64,000 nucleotides of DNA from Merdibacter sp965119685 (GTDB lineage: Bacteria > Bacillota_I > Bacilli_A > Erysipelotrichales > Erysipelotrichaceae), in contig OZ221971.1 in assembly GCA_965119685.1 (NCBI GenBank), forward strand, positions 1,240,001-1,304,000, given 5' to 3'. Below the pieces are notes generated by a model. That model was not told where the DNA came from, did no database searches, and saw nothing but the letters and a program-made list of their open reading frames with translations. The position numbers were made by a program, and so were the translations under genes. Numbering within the stretch: the first letter of the stretch is position 1; each line of letters opens with the position of its first letter. Positions 6,641-14,247 of this stretch are shown here, piece after piece.

Positions 6641-8828
6641 AATCAAATTGCGAATAGTATAAACCATTCACTTTTTCCTTATTTAATTGAGCACTTGCTA
6701 ATTGATAGGTATAGGATTTTTCTCCTATGGAATTCATCAATTTCTTTATTTTGAATGTATATTCTTCAATTTTATTTTGGTCTGATTGCAATTGGTAATA
6801 GAATAAAAGATTTTGAAAATAGAGATGTTGCAGTTCCTCATATTTAAAGTCATTCATGGGGATTGATAATAATTCTGATACAAATTGTTCTACTTGACCA
6901 TCAAGATGCATTTTTAGACAACATACTAATAAATTGCATAAAATGATGATCCTATCATATTGGTTATTGTTTAACAGAAGAGCCATTTGCAAATCTTCCA
7001 ATACGTTCTTATCAAATTTCCCGGCTAACATCTTGATTACGGCAAAATTATTAAGGATGTAATATTCTCTAACTCCTCTATTTAAATATTTAGCTGCTCT
7101 CTGGTGATATTTCATCGCTTTTTTCAGATCACCCATATGTGCAAAATTCATAGAAAGTGCCAAGTTGATGCTGCTTACATACGTCGGATCTTTAATTTCT
7201 GAAGAAATTGACAAACATTCTTCATATAAATTGTTTGCCGTTTCTAAATCTGAAATCTCTGCTTTATTCCTTAATAAATAGCAAAATTCCGGATAATTTT
7301 CATATTCTTTAATCGATAACAGCAAATTGATAAGCTTTCTGGTTGATTCAGAATCGGCATGCTCCATATATAATTTTAATTTATACAATTGCAGCACAAA
7401 CTCTGTTCTGCTTTTTATAGGTGTATTTTTTCTTAGCTGATCTATTTCAACTACTAATTCCTTAAAAGGCTTTTGTTGAATAGAAACTAAAGCTGCTTTA
7501 GCTATTAGGTGTGCTTTATTTTCTGCATCGTAAATTTTATCTAAATAGAATTTACCTCTTTCAAAATCATCAATAAAAACACATAGTTCTACAGCGAAAA
7601 GAATGACACGTTTTTTTAATTCATTCAAATCTTGATCATCTATTTTTTTTAATAAATTTTCAAGTTCTCCTACAATTCTTTCCGGGTATTTTTTATTCAT
7701 CACCCGTAAGCGCATTTCAGGGAGAATATTAATAATGTTAGAAACATTAAATTGACAGTATAGAACAAATAATGATTCATAATCATTTATATTGGAAAAA
7801 TAAATAGTTAGCATATCGTAAGCTATTATTTTTTCGATAGGCACCTGCTGTGTGCTTATCTTCTTTTGAAATGCTTCATTAGCTATATATAATCCATTAT
7901 CATTTCTTAATACATCATCTTTAATTAATTTTCTAATACTGTTAGAATCTAATATATCCGGGAAATGATGCTCTTCATTGAAATCATACAAGGTTAATAT
8001 ATTATTCAAATTTAATTTTTTAGGAGATAAATTGATAATTTGAAAAAGTATTTTTGTCTGAATATTAAAATCATCATATTCATTTTTTTCAATATGATCA
8101 ATTAAATATTCATCAAATTCATCAAATAAGCAATCTAGATCTCCTTCATGAACAATATAATATTTTTCTATCATCGTCCATTGATCATCAGAAATTTTAT
8201 CATTATCAAATAAAGATTTAATTTCATTAAAATTGATCATATCTACATTATAAAACTTTACTTTATCTACTTTATTTTTTATTTCTTTCTTCATTTTAAC
8301 AATATCTTTTTGACATATAGTATATTCAAAAATAAATTTCACATTCTCTAAATCAGAAGAAATTTTATAAAGCACATCCATAGACTCCATCTCAATATTT
8401 TCAGCATTTTTAAAAAATATGCAGAATCTTGGCTTTGCCAAATATAAATAGCGATAAATCTTATGAATCTTCTGTTTGATTGGAGTATATTCAATATCAA
8501 TAATTTCACATGTTTTATATTTAATTAGTTTTCGTACCACCCAACCTATAGTAGAAAAAAATGACTTTACAAAATAAATGAAATTCTTATCTATTTTAGC
8601 CAACTGTTCCAATAACAAGCTTATATGATAATACTCTATCGACGCTTTACTTAGTTTTGCCCCCTCAACAACAATTAATGTCTGTGGATTATCACTCATT
8701 TTTAATGTTTCAAATATCAACTGTGATTTTCCTACTCCTTCTTTACCGTAGATGACAATTATATTAGAATCATCACCTAACAACTGTGGTAATTCCTTTT
8801 TTTCTTTTGAACGATTTACAAATTTCAC
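6582..8828 (-). CDS. P-loop NTPase (STAND-like) with C-terminal helical/TPR repeats, function unknown
   Basis: A 748-residue protein starting MKFVNRSKEKKELPQLL, the usual lead-in of archaeal-ATPase/STAND-type NTPases. A Walker A motif GKEGVGKS follows at 28-35, and a degenerate Walker B-like FCIFFKNAENIE lies near residues 133-144. The C-terminal half is predicted helical, with TPR-like units (for example SSINLALSMNFAHMGDLKKA). I see no DNA-binding HTH, TIR or nuclease domain, so a MalT/AfsR-type regulator or a defence-type STAND sensor are both only possibilities. It starts at GTG 8828 behind GAGGG. It converges on and overlaps the ATP-grasp gene, so in this orientation it faces away from the external promoter. 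Confidence 0.65.
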   Translation of the reverse strand: MKFVNRSKEKKELPQLLGDDSNIIVIYGKEGVGKSQLIFETLKMSDNPQTLIVVEGAKLSKASIEYYHISLLLEQLAKIDKNFIYFVKSFFSTIGWVVRKLIKYKTCEIIDIEYTPIKQKIHKIYRYLYLAKPRFCIFFKNAENIEMESMDVLYKISSDLENVKFIFEYTICQKDIVKMKKEIKNKVDKVKFYNVDMINFNEIKSLFDNDKISDDQWTMIEKYYIVHEGDLDCLFDEFDEYLIDHIEKNEYDDFNIQTKILFQIINLSPKKLNLNNILTLYDFNEEHHFPDILDSNSIRKLIKDDVLRNDNGLYIANEAFQKKISTQQVPIEKIIAYDMLTIYFSNINDYESLFVLYCQFNVSNIINILPEMRLRVMNKKYPERIVGELENLLKKIDDQDLNELKKRVILFAVELCVFIDDFERGKFYLDKIYDAENKAHLIAKAALVSIQQKPFKELVVEIDQLRKNTPIKSRTEFVLQLYKLKLYMEHADSESTRKLINLLLSIKEYENYPEFCYLLRNKAEISDLETANNLYEECLSISSEIKDPTYVSSINLALSMNFAHMGDLKKAMKYHQRAAKYLNRGVREYYILNNFAVIKMLAGKFDKNVLEDLQMALLLNNNQYDRIIILCNLLVCCLKMHLDGQVEQFVSELLSIPMNDFKYEELQHLYFQNLLFYYQLQSDQNKIEEYTFKIKKLMNSIGEKSYTYQLASAQLNKEKVNGLYYSQFDFRVDFLGYWDYNIPLDDFL

Positions 8829-8856
8829 AAATATTCATCCCTCTTATAAAATAAGT

Positions 8857-8874
8857 GATAACTATAAATTATCA
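8857..8874 (-). repeat. Right inverted repeat (IRR) of the invertible segment
   Basis: Exact reverse complement of 5602-5619, with core GATAACTATAAATTATC at 8857-8873 and arms TGATAA/TTATCA around spacer CTATAAA. Read leftward, TTGATA crossing the outer edge and TATTTT 16 bp further could form a weak promoter for the P-loop gene, so the off state may not be absolute. Confidence 0.8.
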
Positions 8875-8892
8875 AAGGGTATGCCTTTACTA

Positions 8893-8920
8893 TTGAACAC
8901 TTCGTTAAAAACAGTATAGT
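8893..8920 (+). promoter_or_regulatory. Promoter of the tyrosine recombinase
   Basis: TTGAAC (8893-8898), a 16-bp spacer and TATAGT (8915-8920) lie outside the right repeat, facing the recombinase. Recombinase expression should therefore not depend on the orientation of the segment. Confidence 0.65.
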
Positions 8921-8945
8921 AAAAGAATAATAGGAGGCATGTTTA

Positions 8946-9860
8946 ATGAATGAATTAGATATTGAGACATACATGAAGGAGTATTTAAGAGATTGTCGTT
9001 TGCGCAGGCATCTTAGTGAAAAGACGTTGAGAGCCTATCGAAATGACCTTAGCCAGTTTGATGATTTTATTGATCGGCAATATCTTAATTATGATCGTTT
9101 AAAAGAATATGTGTTTTATCTCAATGAGCATTACCATAGCGTACGTACGATAAAAAGAAAATTAGCAAGCATAAAGGCATTTTATCATTATTTGGAAAGG
9201 GAAGAGATTATTGCATTTTCGCCCTTTCGTAAAGTAAGAACAATATTGAAAGAGCATAAGGATTTACCGCGCACAATCCCGCAAGGAGACTTGCAAAAGA
9301 TTTATTCTCATGTGCATGCGCTGAAGGATGAGTACGGGAAGAATCACAACAAAATGGCCATTCAAAAAGCTGTGATTCTGTGTTTATTGTTTTCTACCGG
9401 TATGCGTGTTTCTGAGCTGTGCAGCATCAAAAAAGAAAACATTGATTTGCTGACCTGTGTGATTAAGGTGAATGGGAAAGGGTCTAAACAGCGGTTATTA
9501 TATATTGAAGAAAAAGTGATGATGGATATGCTGAAATTGTATATTTCTGCCTTTAAAGATGAGATTGAAAAGGCTGGTTATCTGTTGATCAATCAGCATG
9601 GCAAAAAGCTGAATGATTCCTCAGTCAGATTATTATTGAGCTCATTAGAAGATAAGTTACAATTAAGTGCGCATATCACTCCTCATATGTTTCGCCACAC
9701 ATTTGCGACGTCATTATTAGATAAAGATGTGGATATCCGCTATATACAGAAATTTTTGGGTCATAGCTCCATCACTACTACGCAAATCTATACGCATGTT
9801 TCACTTCGTAAGCAAAAGGAAATACTGGGATGTAAGAACCCTCTGTCTGACTTCTTTTAG
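8946..9860 (+). CDS. Tyrosine recombinase (XerC/D-like), probable dedicated invertase
   Basis: A 304-residue site-specific recombinase with an N-terminal SAM-like core-binding domain (about 1-90) and a C-terminal catalytic domain. The catalytic set is complete: Arg154 in TGMRVSEL, Lys178 in NGKGSKQR, His247 and Arg250 in HMFRHTFAT, His273 in LGHSSITTTQ, and nucleophile Tyr282. AGGAGG at 8932-8937 supports ATG 8946. It lies just outside the right inverted repeat and is AT-rich like the segment. RecV of Clostridioides difficile and Mpi of Bacteroides show that such enzymes can drive phase variation. A chromosomal XerC/D role is less likely given the local repeat pair. Confidence 0.85.
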   Translation: MNELDIETYMKEYLRDCRLRRHLSEKTLRAYRNDLSQFDDFIDRQYLNYDRLKEYVFYLNEHYHSVRTIKRKLASIKAFYHYLEREEIIAFSPFRKVRTILKEHKDLPRTIPQGDLQKIYSHVHALKDEYGKNHNKMAIQKAVILCLLFSTGMRVSELCSIKKENIDLLTCVIKVNGKGSKQRLLYIEEKVMMDMLKLYISAFKDEIEKAGYLLINQHGKKLNDSSVRLLLSSLEDKLQLSAHITPHMFRHTFATSLLDKDVDIRYIQKFLGHSSITTTQIYTHVSLRKQKEILGCKNPLSDFF

Positions 9861-9864
9861 ATAA

Positions 9865-9886
9865 ATGAGGATAAAATTATTCTCAT
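9865..9886 (+). terminator. Weak hairpin after the recombinase
   Basis: ATGAGGATAA and TTATTCTCAT form a 10-bp stem (one G-U pair) with a 2-bp centre, 5 bp after the stop codon. The following sequence is AT-rich but not a clean T-run. Confidence 0.4.
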
Positions 9887-10191
9887 ATATTTACAAGAAA
9901 CTTTATGGTTATGAAAAAGATATTTAAAGTAGCGGTATTCTATAATGAAATCAATCAGAGAAACCTATCAGATAAATATCGTTGGCAGCCATTGAATACA
10001 AAATGACAAATAAAAACCTAGCGCATATTCTCTTATATATCAGAATCAGCTTCTCCATAGGGATAGATGCTAATTGAAAATGAAATGAATTTCCTGAAAT
10101 TATAAAATTGCAAGCGGAAACCGAGCAGATAATTCTTGCTATTCCGGCGTAGTTGTAGTACGATATTACCGTTCGATTACACCGCTTGAAT
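9887..10191. other. AT-rich intergenic region between recombinase and tRNA-Ser
   Basis: No gene can be supported. A 24-codon frame from about 10004 begins MTNKNLAHILLYIRISF, which looks like the start of a membrane protein that then stops, so decayed coding sequence is possible. TTGCTA at about 10136 with TACGAT 17 bp later may be the tRNA-Ser promoter. Confidence 0.3.
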
Positions 10192-10280
10192 GGAGATGTA
10201 CTCAAGAGGCTGAAGAGGTCGCACTCGAAATGCGATAGGTCCGCAAGGGCGCGTGGGTTCGACTCCCACCATCTCCGCCA
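10192..10280 (+). tRNA. tRNA-Ser (CGA)
   Basis: An 89-nt type II tRNA with a long variable arm, anticodon stem-loop TCGCA-CTCGAAA-TGCGA (anticodon CGA), T-loop GTTCGAC and encoded CCA end. It is separated from the next tRNAs by its own terminator. Confidence 0.93.
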
Positions 10281-10290
10281 TATAGCTAAG

Positions 10291-10313
10291 AAAGCTCCCA
10301 AAAGGAGCTTTTT
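10291..10313 (+). terminator. Terminator after tRNA-Ser
   Basis: Stem AAAGCTCC/GGAGCTTT with a 5-nt loop, running into a short T-run. Confidence 0.8.
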
Positions 10314-10451
10314 ACATACATCAGACGATAATGATACGCATTTATCTATTGGAAGAGCTCCATAAAGTAAAACAAGGGAATTAAGAAAAACAGCAACTTT
10401 AAACAGGATGTACGTTTGTCTCTATTTTTACACGTTCTTCGCAGAAAATAC

Positions 10452-10480
10452 TTGCCAAAAAGGAAATAGTTTGCTATTAT
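10452..10480 (+). promoter_or_regulatory. Promoter of the seven-tRNA operon
   Basis: TTGCCA, a 17-bp spacer and TATTAT lie 36 bp before tRNA-Arg. The following seven tRNAs are closely spaced with no terminator until 11153. Confidence 0.7.
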
Positions 10481-10515
10481 ATACGAGCACTGAGGTGGAA
10501 GCACCAAAGAGAGCT

Positions 10516-10592
10516 GCGCCCATAGCTCAACTGGATAGAGCGTTTGACTACGGATCAAAAGGTTGTGGGTTCGATTCCTGCTGGGCGCGCCA
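10516..10592 (+). tRNA. tRNA-Arg (ACG)
   Basis: Cloverleaf with acceptor GCGCCCA/TGGGCGC, anticodon arm TTTGA-CTACGGA-TCAAA (anticodon ACG, expected to become inosine-CG) and CCA end. Confidence 0.94.
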
Positions 10593-10613
10593 TTTTTCAT
10601 ATAAGGAAGAAAG

Positions 10614-10690
10614 CGGGACGTAGCACAGCTTGGTAGTGCACTTGATTTGGGATCAAGGGGTCGCAGGTTCAAATCCTGTCGTCCCGACCA
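10614..10690 (+). tRNA. tRNA-Pro (TGG)
   Basis: Acceptor CGGGACG/CGTCCCG, anticodon arm CTTGA-TTTGGGA-TCAAG (anticodon TGG) and encoded CCA. Confidence 0.94.
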
Positions 10691-10700
10691 GAAAAGAAAC

Positions 10701-10777
10701 GGCTGGATAGCTTAGCTGGCTAGAGCATCCGGTTCATACCCGGAAGGTCGTGAGTTCGAGTCTCACTCCAGCCACCA
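10701..10777 (+). tRNA. tRNA-Met (CAT), probably elongator
   Basis: Acceptor GGCTGGA/TCCAGCC, anticodon CAT in TCCGG-TTCATAC-CCGGA, CCA end. It has a paired position 1-72, unlike the initiator tRNA at 10984, so elongator Met is the likeliest assignment. Confidence 0.85.
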
Positions 10778-10787
10778 AATGAGATAA

Positions 10788-10864
10788 GGACCCTTAGCTC
10801 AGTTGGTCAGAGCATCCGGCTCATAACCGGTGGGTCGTAGGTTCGAGTCCTACAGGGTCCACCA
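10788..10864 (+). tRNA. tRNA with CAT anticodon, probably tRNA-Ile2 (lysidine-modified)
   Basis: Acceptor GGACCCT/AGGGTCC, anticodon CAT in TCCGG-CTCATAA-CCGGA, CCA end. The body, with GGACCCTTAGCTCAGTTGGT and the T arm GTAGGTTCGAGTCCTAC, resembles the Bacillus tRNA-Ile2 whose C34 is changed to lysidine by TilS to read AUA. A second elongator Met is the alternative. Confidence 0.75.
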
Positions 10865-10880
10865 AGAAAGAAAAGCAGAT

Positions 10881-10971
10881 GGAGGAATACCCAAGCGGTT
10901 GAAGGGTCCGGTCTTGAAAACCGGTAGGTCGCGAGAGCGGCGCCTGGGTTCGAATCCCAGTTCCTCCGCCA
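10881..10971 (+). tRNA. tRNA-Ser (TGA)
   Basis: Type II tRNA with long variable arm, anticodon TGA in CCGGT-CTTGAAA-ACCGG, acceptor GGAGGAA/TTCCTCC and CCA end. Confidence 0.94.
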
Positions 10972-10983
10972 GAGAAAAGACAT

Positions 10984-11060
<77 letters not shown>

Positions 11061-11063
11061 AGT

Positions 11064-11139
11064 GGTCTCGTAGCTCAGTCGGTAGAGCAAAGGACTGAAA
11101 ATCCTTGTGTCGTTGGTTCGATTCCGACCGAGACCACCA
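11064..11139 (+). tRNA. tRNA-Phe (GAA)
   Basis: Acceptor GGTCTCG/CGAGACC, anticodon GAA in AAGGA-CTGAAAA-TCCTT and encoded CCA. Last gene of the tRNA operon. Confidence 0.95.
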
Positions 11140-11152
11140 TGAAGGGAAAGAA

Positions 11153-11182
11153 GTGATGAGGAAGAGCTCATCGCTTTTTTTT
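11153..11182 (+). terminator. Terminator of the tRNA operon
   Basis: Stem GTGATGAG/CTCATCGC with a 6-nt loop followed by eight T residues. Confidence 0.88.
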
Positions 11183-11304
11183 GTTGTATAGGAGTAGAAG
11201 CAGGGGAGAGGGGCAGCGTGGCTTTCCCTTGACAAAAGGAAAGAGCGGCTTTAACAGAAATACTTTAGTGAAGCAGTTTATCTCTTGATAACGCATTCCC
11301 GTTT

Positions 11305-11469
11305 TCATAGTTTCGACGTCATGTACAAAGTGATCGCTTCAGCAACAAAGGCACAACAAGTGCCGCCGAAATCAGCTAAAAGCATATGCAAAGGGAGATT
11401 GACCATAATTATATTGTAGTACGAAATAAAACCCGCATTTTCCTGCTTTAAAAAGGATAAAGACACCAT
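11305..11469 (-). CDS. Small hydrophobic hypothetical protein (54 aa), possibly a remnant
   Basis: ATG 11469 is preceded at good spacing by GGAGGAAGC. The frame codes for 54 residues beginning MVSLSFLKQENAGFISYY and containing a hydrophobic stretch (IIMVNLPLHMLLADFGG, then AFVAEAITLYM) that could form one or two membrane helices. I do not recognise a family. It could be a small membrane protein or the surviving piece of a larger transporter. The rest of 11183-11666 shows nothing else. Confidence 0.3.
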   Translation of the reverse strand: MVSLSFLKQENAGFISYYNIIMVNLPLHMLLADFGGTCCAFVAEAITLYMTSKL

Positions 11470-11666
11470 GCTTCCTCCAACGAAAAAGTAATTTTAGGGC
11501 AGTGATGCGATCGTGCCGCAATGATCATATCCTGTTGCTTATGAAATAGTCTTGTTGTTTGGTTGCTGCCGGCCGCTGCGTTTCCCATTGTCGGATGTTC
11601 CATGATTGCAGGGAATTGCAAAATCATTTATCATAGAAGGCAGAAGCTGATAAGGAGGGGTATTTT

Positions 11667-12029
11667 ATGCATTTCAAAATGATTCATGAGAATTACAACG
11701 TAACAGACCTGCAAAAATCTTTGACCTTTTATGAGGAAGCACTTGGCATGAAAGAAACGAGGAGGATTGTCAACCCACAGTTCACCATCGTCTATATAAA
11801 AAACGAGCAAAGCGATTTTGAACTGGAATTGACATGGCTGGCGGAACATCCACAGCCCTATGATCTGGGAGAGTGCGAATTTCACTTGGCTTTTGCGGTC
11901 GATGATTTCGCCGCTGCTCATCAAAAGCATGAGAAAATGGGCTGCATCTGCTTTGAAAACAAAGAGATGGGAATTTATTTCATCAGTGATCCGGATGGAT
12001 ATTGGCTGGAAATCGTTCCGATGAAATAG
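11667..12029 (+). CDS. VOC family protein (glyoxalase I / lactoylglutathione lyase-like)
   Basis: A 120-residue single-domain vicinal-oxygen-chelate protein: HENYNVTDLQKSLTFYEEAL, a central FHLAFAVDDF strand region and a C-terminal FISDPDGYWLEIVP. His7, the central histidine and Glu in LEIVP are positioned as metal ligands of glyoxalase I. The size fits short bacterial GloA. It may detoxify methylglyoxal adducts, but VOC proteins vary widely in reaction. AAGGAGGGG lies 8 bp upstream of ATG 11667, and the gene appears monocistronic. Confidence 0.8.
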   Translation: MHFKMIHENYNVTDLQKSLTFYEEALGMKETRRIVNPQFTIVYIKNEQSDFELELTWLAEHPQPYDLGECEFHLAFAVDDFAAAHQKHEKMGCICFENKEMGIYFISDPDGYWLEIVPMK

Positions 12030-12667
12030 ACATTTCTCATCTCATCTGTAAAAATAGAAAGATATGATGAAAATACTGTGATTTTCTGAAGCGTCATCAG
12101 CAGAGGAACCCTCTTTTGCATCGGATGAAACGGCAGAGTCAAATGAAAAGCGGTGGGGCTATACTCTTGTTAGAAACAAACGGCCTGCACTGTTTTTTTA
12201 ATGGGAGAAAACGTGTCATCAGGCAAAGGCATGCCCAAAGCCAGCACGATACGATATTCTCCGATTTTTTTATGATGCTTTCCGTTTGCTTTTCTGCTTT
12301 TTATCGGCTGTCATCATAAGAAGCACATTATAGATAGTTTTCTTTTTTCTGTCATAAACACATGTGATCGGATGGAAAGTACAGTGATCATTTCTCCGAT
12401 GAAAGCAAACGTTCGCTTTCATAAGCGACAAATCGCTGATACCTCGTTTTCTTTCTCTCTTTTCCCGGCTGCGTTTTTCACCTTTTGTGCGCGTTTTCGC
12501 AGGATTCTATCTGCTTTGTGAAGCATGCCCTGCTTTTTGCGATTCGCTCCTTGTGGTGTTTGATAAGACATCAAATCCGAAAAATGGTTGGCTTTCAGTG
12601 CATCTTTTATTTTGTCGGACACCTCGCTATTTCTTTTTTTGACATTTCGGCAGAGTGAGAGAAAATG
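12030..12667. other. Long intergenic region, no supported gene
   Basis: About 640 bp. An 8-bp stem hairpin (ATGAAAGC/GCTTTCAT, 12399-12422) lacks a T-run. A minus-strand open frame of 95 codons (12419-12706) is lysine-rich but starts inside the tsaE promoter region, so I do not call it. Nothing else stands out. Confidence 0.4.
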
Positions 12668-12676
12668 TGATATACT
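12668..12676 (+). promoter_or_regulatory. Extended -10 promoter of the tsaE operon
   Basis: TGATATACT matches an extended -10 (TGn-TATACT) 70 bp before tsaE. A TTGACA further upstream (about 12640) is too far away to pair with it. Confidence 0.5.
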
Positions 12677-12746
12677 ATAAAGGCGAAATTTGAAACACCT
12701 TCCCATTCACCGACTGGTGATTGGGGATAGAAAGAGGCGATGCGAT

Positions 12747-13196
12747 ATGAAACAGATACAGGTTCACACGCTGGCAGAGACCAATGCGCTGGCAGAAAAA
12801 ATTGCGCTGCTGCTGCCGCGTCCGGCCCTTCTTACGCTCAGCGGTGATTTGGGTGCAGGGAAAACGACCTTTACCAAAGCGTTGGGCAAGGCGCTTGGCG
12901 TAAAAAAAACGATTAACTCCCCGACATTCACGATATTGAAGAGCTATGCGATGAGGGATGGATGGACGCTGCACCATATCGATGCCTATCGCCTGGAGGG
13001 AATCACACAGGAATTAGGAATCGAAGAGTGCTTTGACGAGGGCGTCTGTGTCATTGAATGGCCGGATTTCATCGCACATGCACTGCCGCAGGAGCGTTTG
13101 GAGATTTCGATCAAAAACGGGGAAGATCAGCAGCGCCTGTTTGTGCTGTCAGGACATGGAGAACGCTACGAACGGCTTGTGGAGGAATGGAAATGA
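12747..13196 (+). CDS. tsaE: TsaE, tRNA threonylcarbamoyladenosine (t6A) ATPase component
   Basis: A 149-residue P-loop protein that drives the TsaBDE complex, which puts threonylcarbamoyl on A37 of ANN-decoding tRNAs. Walker A is GDLGAGKTTFTKALG at about 35-49; NSPTFTILKSY and the HIDAYRLEG motif follow. The start is placed at ATG 12747, which begins MKQIQVHTLAE, as in the family; an upstream in-frame ATG at 12690 lacks homology. It is the first gene of tsaE-tsaB-rimI-tsaD, each overlapping the next by an ATGA. Confidence 0.95.
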   Translation: MKQIQVHTLAETNALAEKIALLLPRPALLTLSGDLGAGKTTFTKALGKALGVKKTINSPTFTILKSYAMRDGWTLHHIDAYRLEGITQELGIEECFDEGVCVIEWPDFIAHALPQERLEISIKNGEDQQRLFVLSGHGERYERLVEEWK

Positions 13197-13801
13197 AGAC
13201 ATTATGCATGGATACGACAAATAAATATCTGGTGGTCGGCCTTTATGAAGACGATGTGCTTGTCAGCGGCAGTGCCAAGGAGTCATGGAAGCGTCAAAGC
13301 GAGCTGCTGCTGCCGACTTTGATCGAATGTATGGAACAGGCCGGATGGGAAAGCGAAGATCTTGATGAGGTCGTCATCACCGATGGACCGGGCAGTTATA
13401 CCGGGGTGCGCATCGCTATGACCGCCGCCAAGGTGCTTTGCACACAGAAAAAGCTCCCCCTTTATACGATCAGCGCCTTGCAGCTGTATGTCGGCCTAGC
13501 CAAGGATGCGCTTGTCGTTATGGATGCGCGCAGTCATCGTGCGTATGCCGCCGTTGTCAGTGAAGGCAGCTTTCTCATGAACCCCTGCGTATTGGATTTA
13601 GAGGAGCTGCAAGGGATTCTGCAAGAAAACAATTACCGCGTTTTCGGCGACGGCGAGCTGCTGGGCAGGAAGTCTCAGCCCTTTGATTTGCTGGAAAATT
13701 TCATCGCGCTGCGGCCGATGTATCGTTTAGTTCCACAGGTGCATACGCTCACGCCGAGCTATCTGAAGGATCAAAGCGCCTATCATTTGGAGGTCAAATG
13801 A
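13193..13801 (+). CDS. tsaB: TsaB, t6A complex scaffold protein
   Basis: A 202-residue ASKHA-fold pseudoenzyme that dimerises with TsaD. It starts MKTLCMDTTNKYLVVGLYED and has the family signature DGPGSYTGVRIAMTAAKVL. The ATG overlaps the tsaE stop (ATGA), and the end overlaps rimI the same way. The longer open frame upstream of 13193 is an out-of-frame extension into tsaE and is not part of the gene. Confidence 0.94.
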   Translation: MKTLCMDTTNKYLVVGLYEDDVLVSGSAKESWKRQSELLLPTLIECMEQAGWESEDLDEVVITDGPGSYTGVRIAMTAAKVLCTQKKLPLYTISALQLYVGLAKDALVVMDARSHRAYAAVVSEGSFLMNPCVLDLEELQGILQENNYRVFGDGELLGRKSQPFDLLENFIALRPMYRLVPQVHTLTPSYLKDQSAYHLEVK

Positions 13802-14247
13802 TCCATCTGATGCAGGAGAGCGATCTGCCGGCAGTTGCAGAGCTGGAACAAGCGTGCTTTTCCTCTTGCTGGAGCGAGGCGCAGTTTCGCTATGAATTAA
13901 AGGAAAACGAATTCTCACATCTGTATGTCGCAAAAGCGGGCGAGCGGCTCATCGGCTATTTCGTGTATTGGATTACCTTTGAAACCGCACAGCTGTGCAA
14001 GATTGCCGTAGCGAAGTCATATCGCCGCCAGGGAATCGCCCATGCGATGATGGAGCAGCTGCTGCGTGATGCTGCGGACAATCAATGCGCGTTTGTGACA
14101 TTGGAGGTACGTGTCAGCAATCTTGCGGCGATTGCATTGTATGAGCGTTTTGACTTTGTGCGAGTCGGGGTACGCAAGGCATATTATCAGGATAACGGAG
14201 AGGATGCGTATGTATATGCGCGAGCGATGGGAGGTAAAATAGAATGA
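13798..14247 (+). CDS. rimI: RimI, ribosomal protein bS18-alanine N-acetyltransferase
   Basis: A 149-residue GNAT acetyltransferase that acetylates the N-terminal alanine of ribosomal protein S18. The acetyl-CoA loop is visible in KSYRRQGIAHAMMEQLL (the R/Q-x-x-G-x-A signature), and the C-terminal NLAAIALYERFDFVRVGVRK is typical of RimI. Its place between tsaB and tsaD is the standard arrangement in Firmicutes. Confidence 0.92.
   Translation: MIHLMQESDLPAVAELEQACFSSCWSEAQFRYELKENEFSHLYVAKAGERLIGYFVYWITFETAQLCKIAVAKSYRRQGIAHAMMEQLLRDAADNQCAFVTLEVRVSNLAAIALYERFDFVRVGVRKAYYQDNGEDAYVYARAMGGKIE

Larger units (their letters stand above)
5602..8874. mobile_element. Predicted 3.3-kb invertible DNA segment with two alternative genes
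   Basis: The segment is bounded by exact 18-bp inverted repeats and holds two complete genes pointing at each other and overlapping at their 3' ends by 59 bp. The ATP-grasp gene starts 19 bp inside the left repeat and the P-loop/TPR gene starts 28 bp inside the right repeat. Each keeps its own ribosome-binding site inside the segment, while the best promoter-like element lies outside on the left. A tyrosine recombinase gene starts 71 bp outside the right repeat. Base composition is much more AT-rich than the flanking core genes. The arrangement parallels the phage Mu G segment, where inversion swaps which gene set follows a fixed promoter. Inversion itself is inferred. Confidence 0.7.

Noticed and set aside
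5602..9860. Interpretation of the recombinase and repeats as an integrated phage or conjugative element with att sites
   Set aside because: The repeats are inverted, not direct, so recombination gives inversion rather than excision, and no phage or transfer genes are present.
9865..9886. Hairpin with GATAA and TTATT considered as another recombinase site
   Set aside because: The half-sites are only 2 bp apart instead of 7 and one arm is altered; a weak terminator fits better.
12116..12319. 67-codon frame on the plus strand
   Set aside because: No ribosome-binding site, unusual composition, and no recognisable protein.
12419..12706. 95-codon lysine-rich frame on the minus strand
   Set aside because: It starts within the tsaE promoter/leader, has no good ribosome-binding site and no recognisable family.
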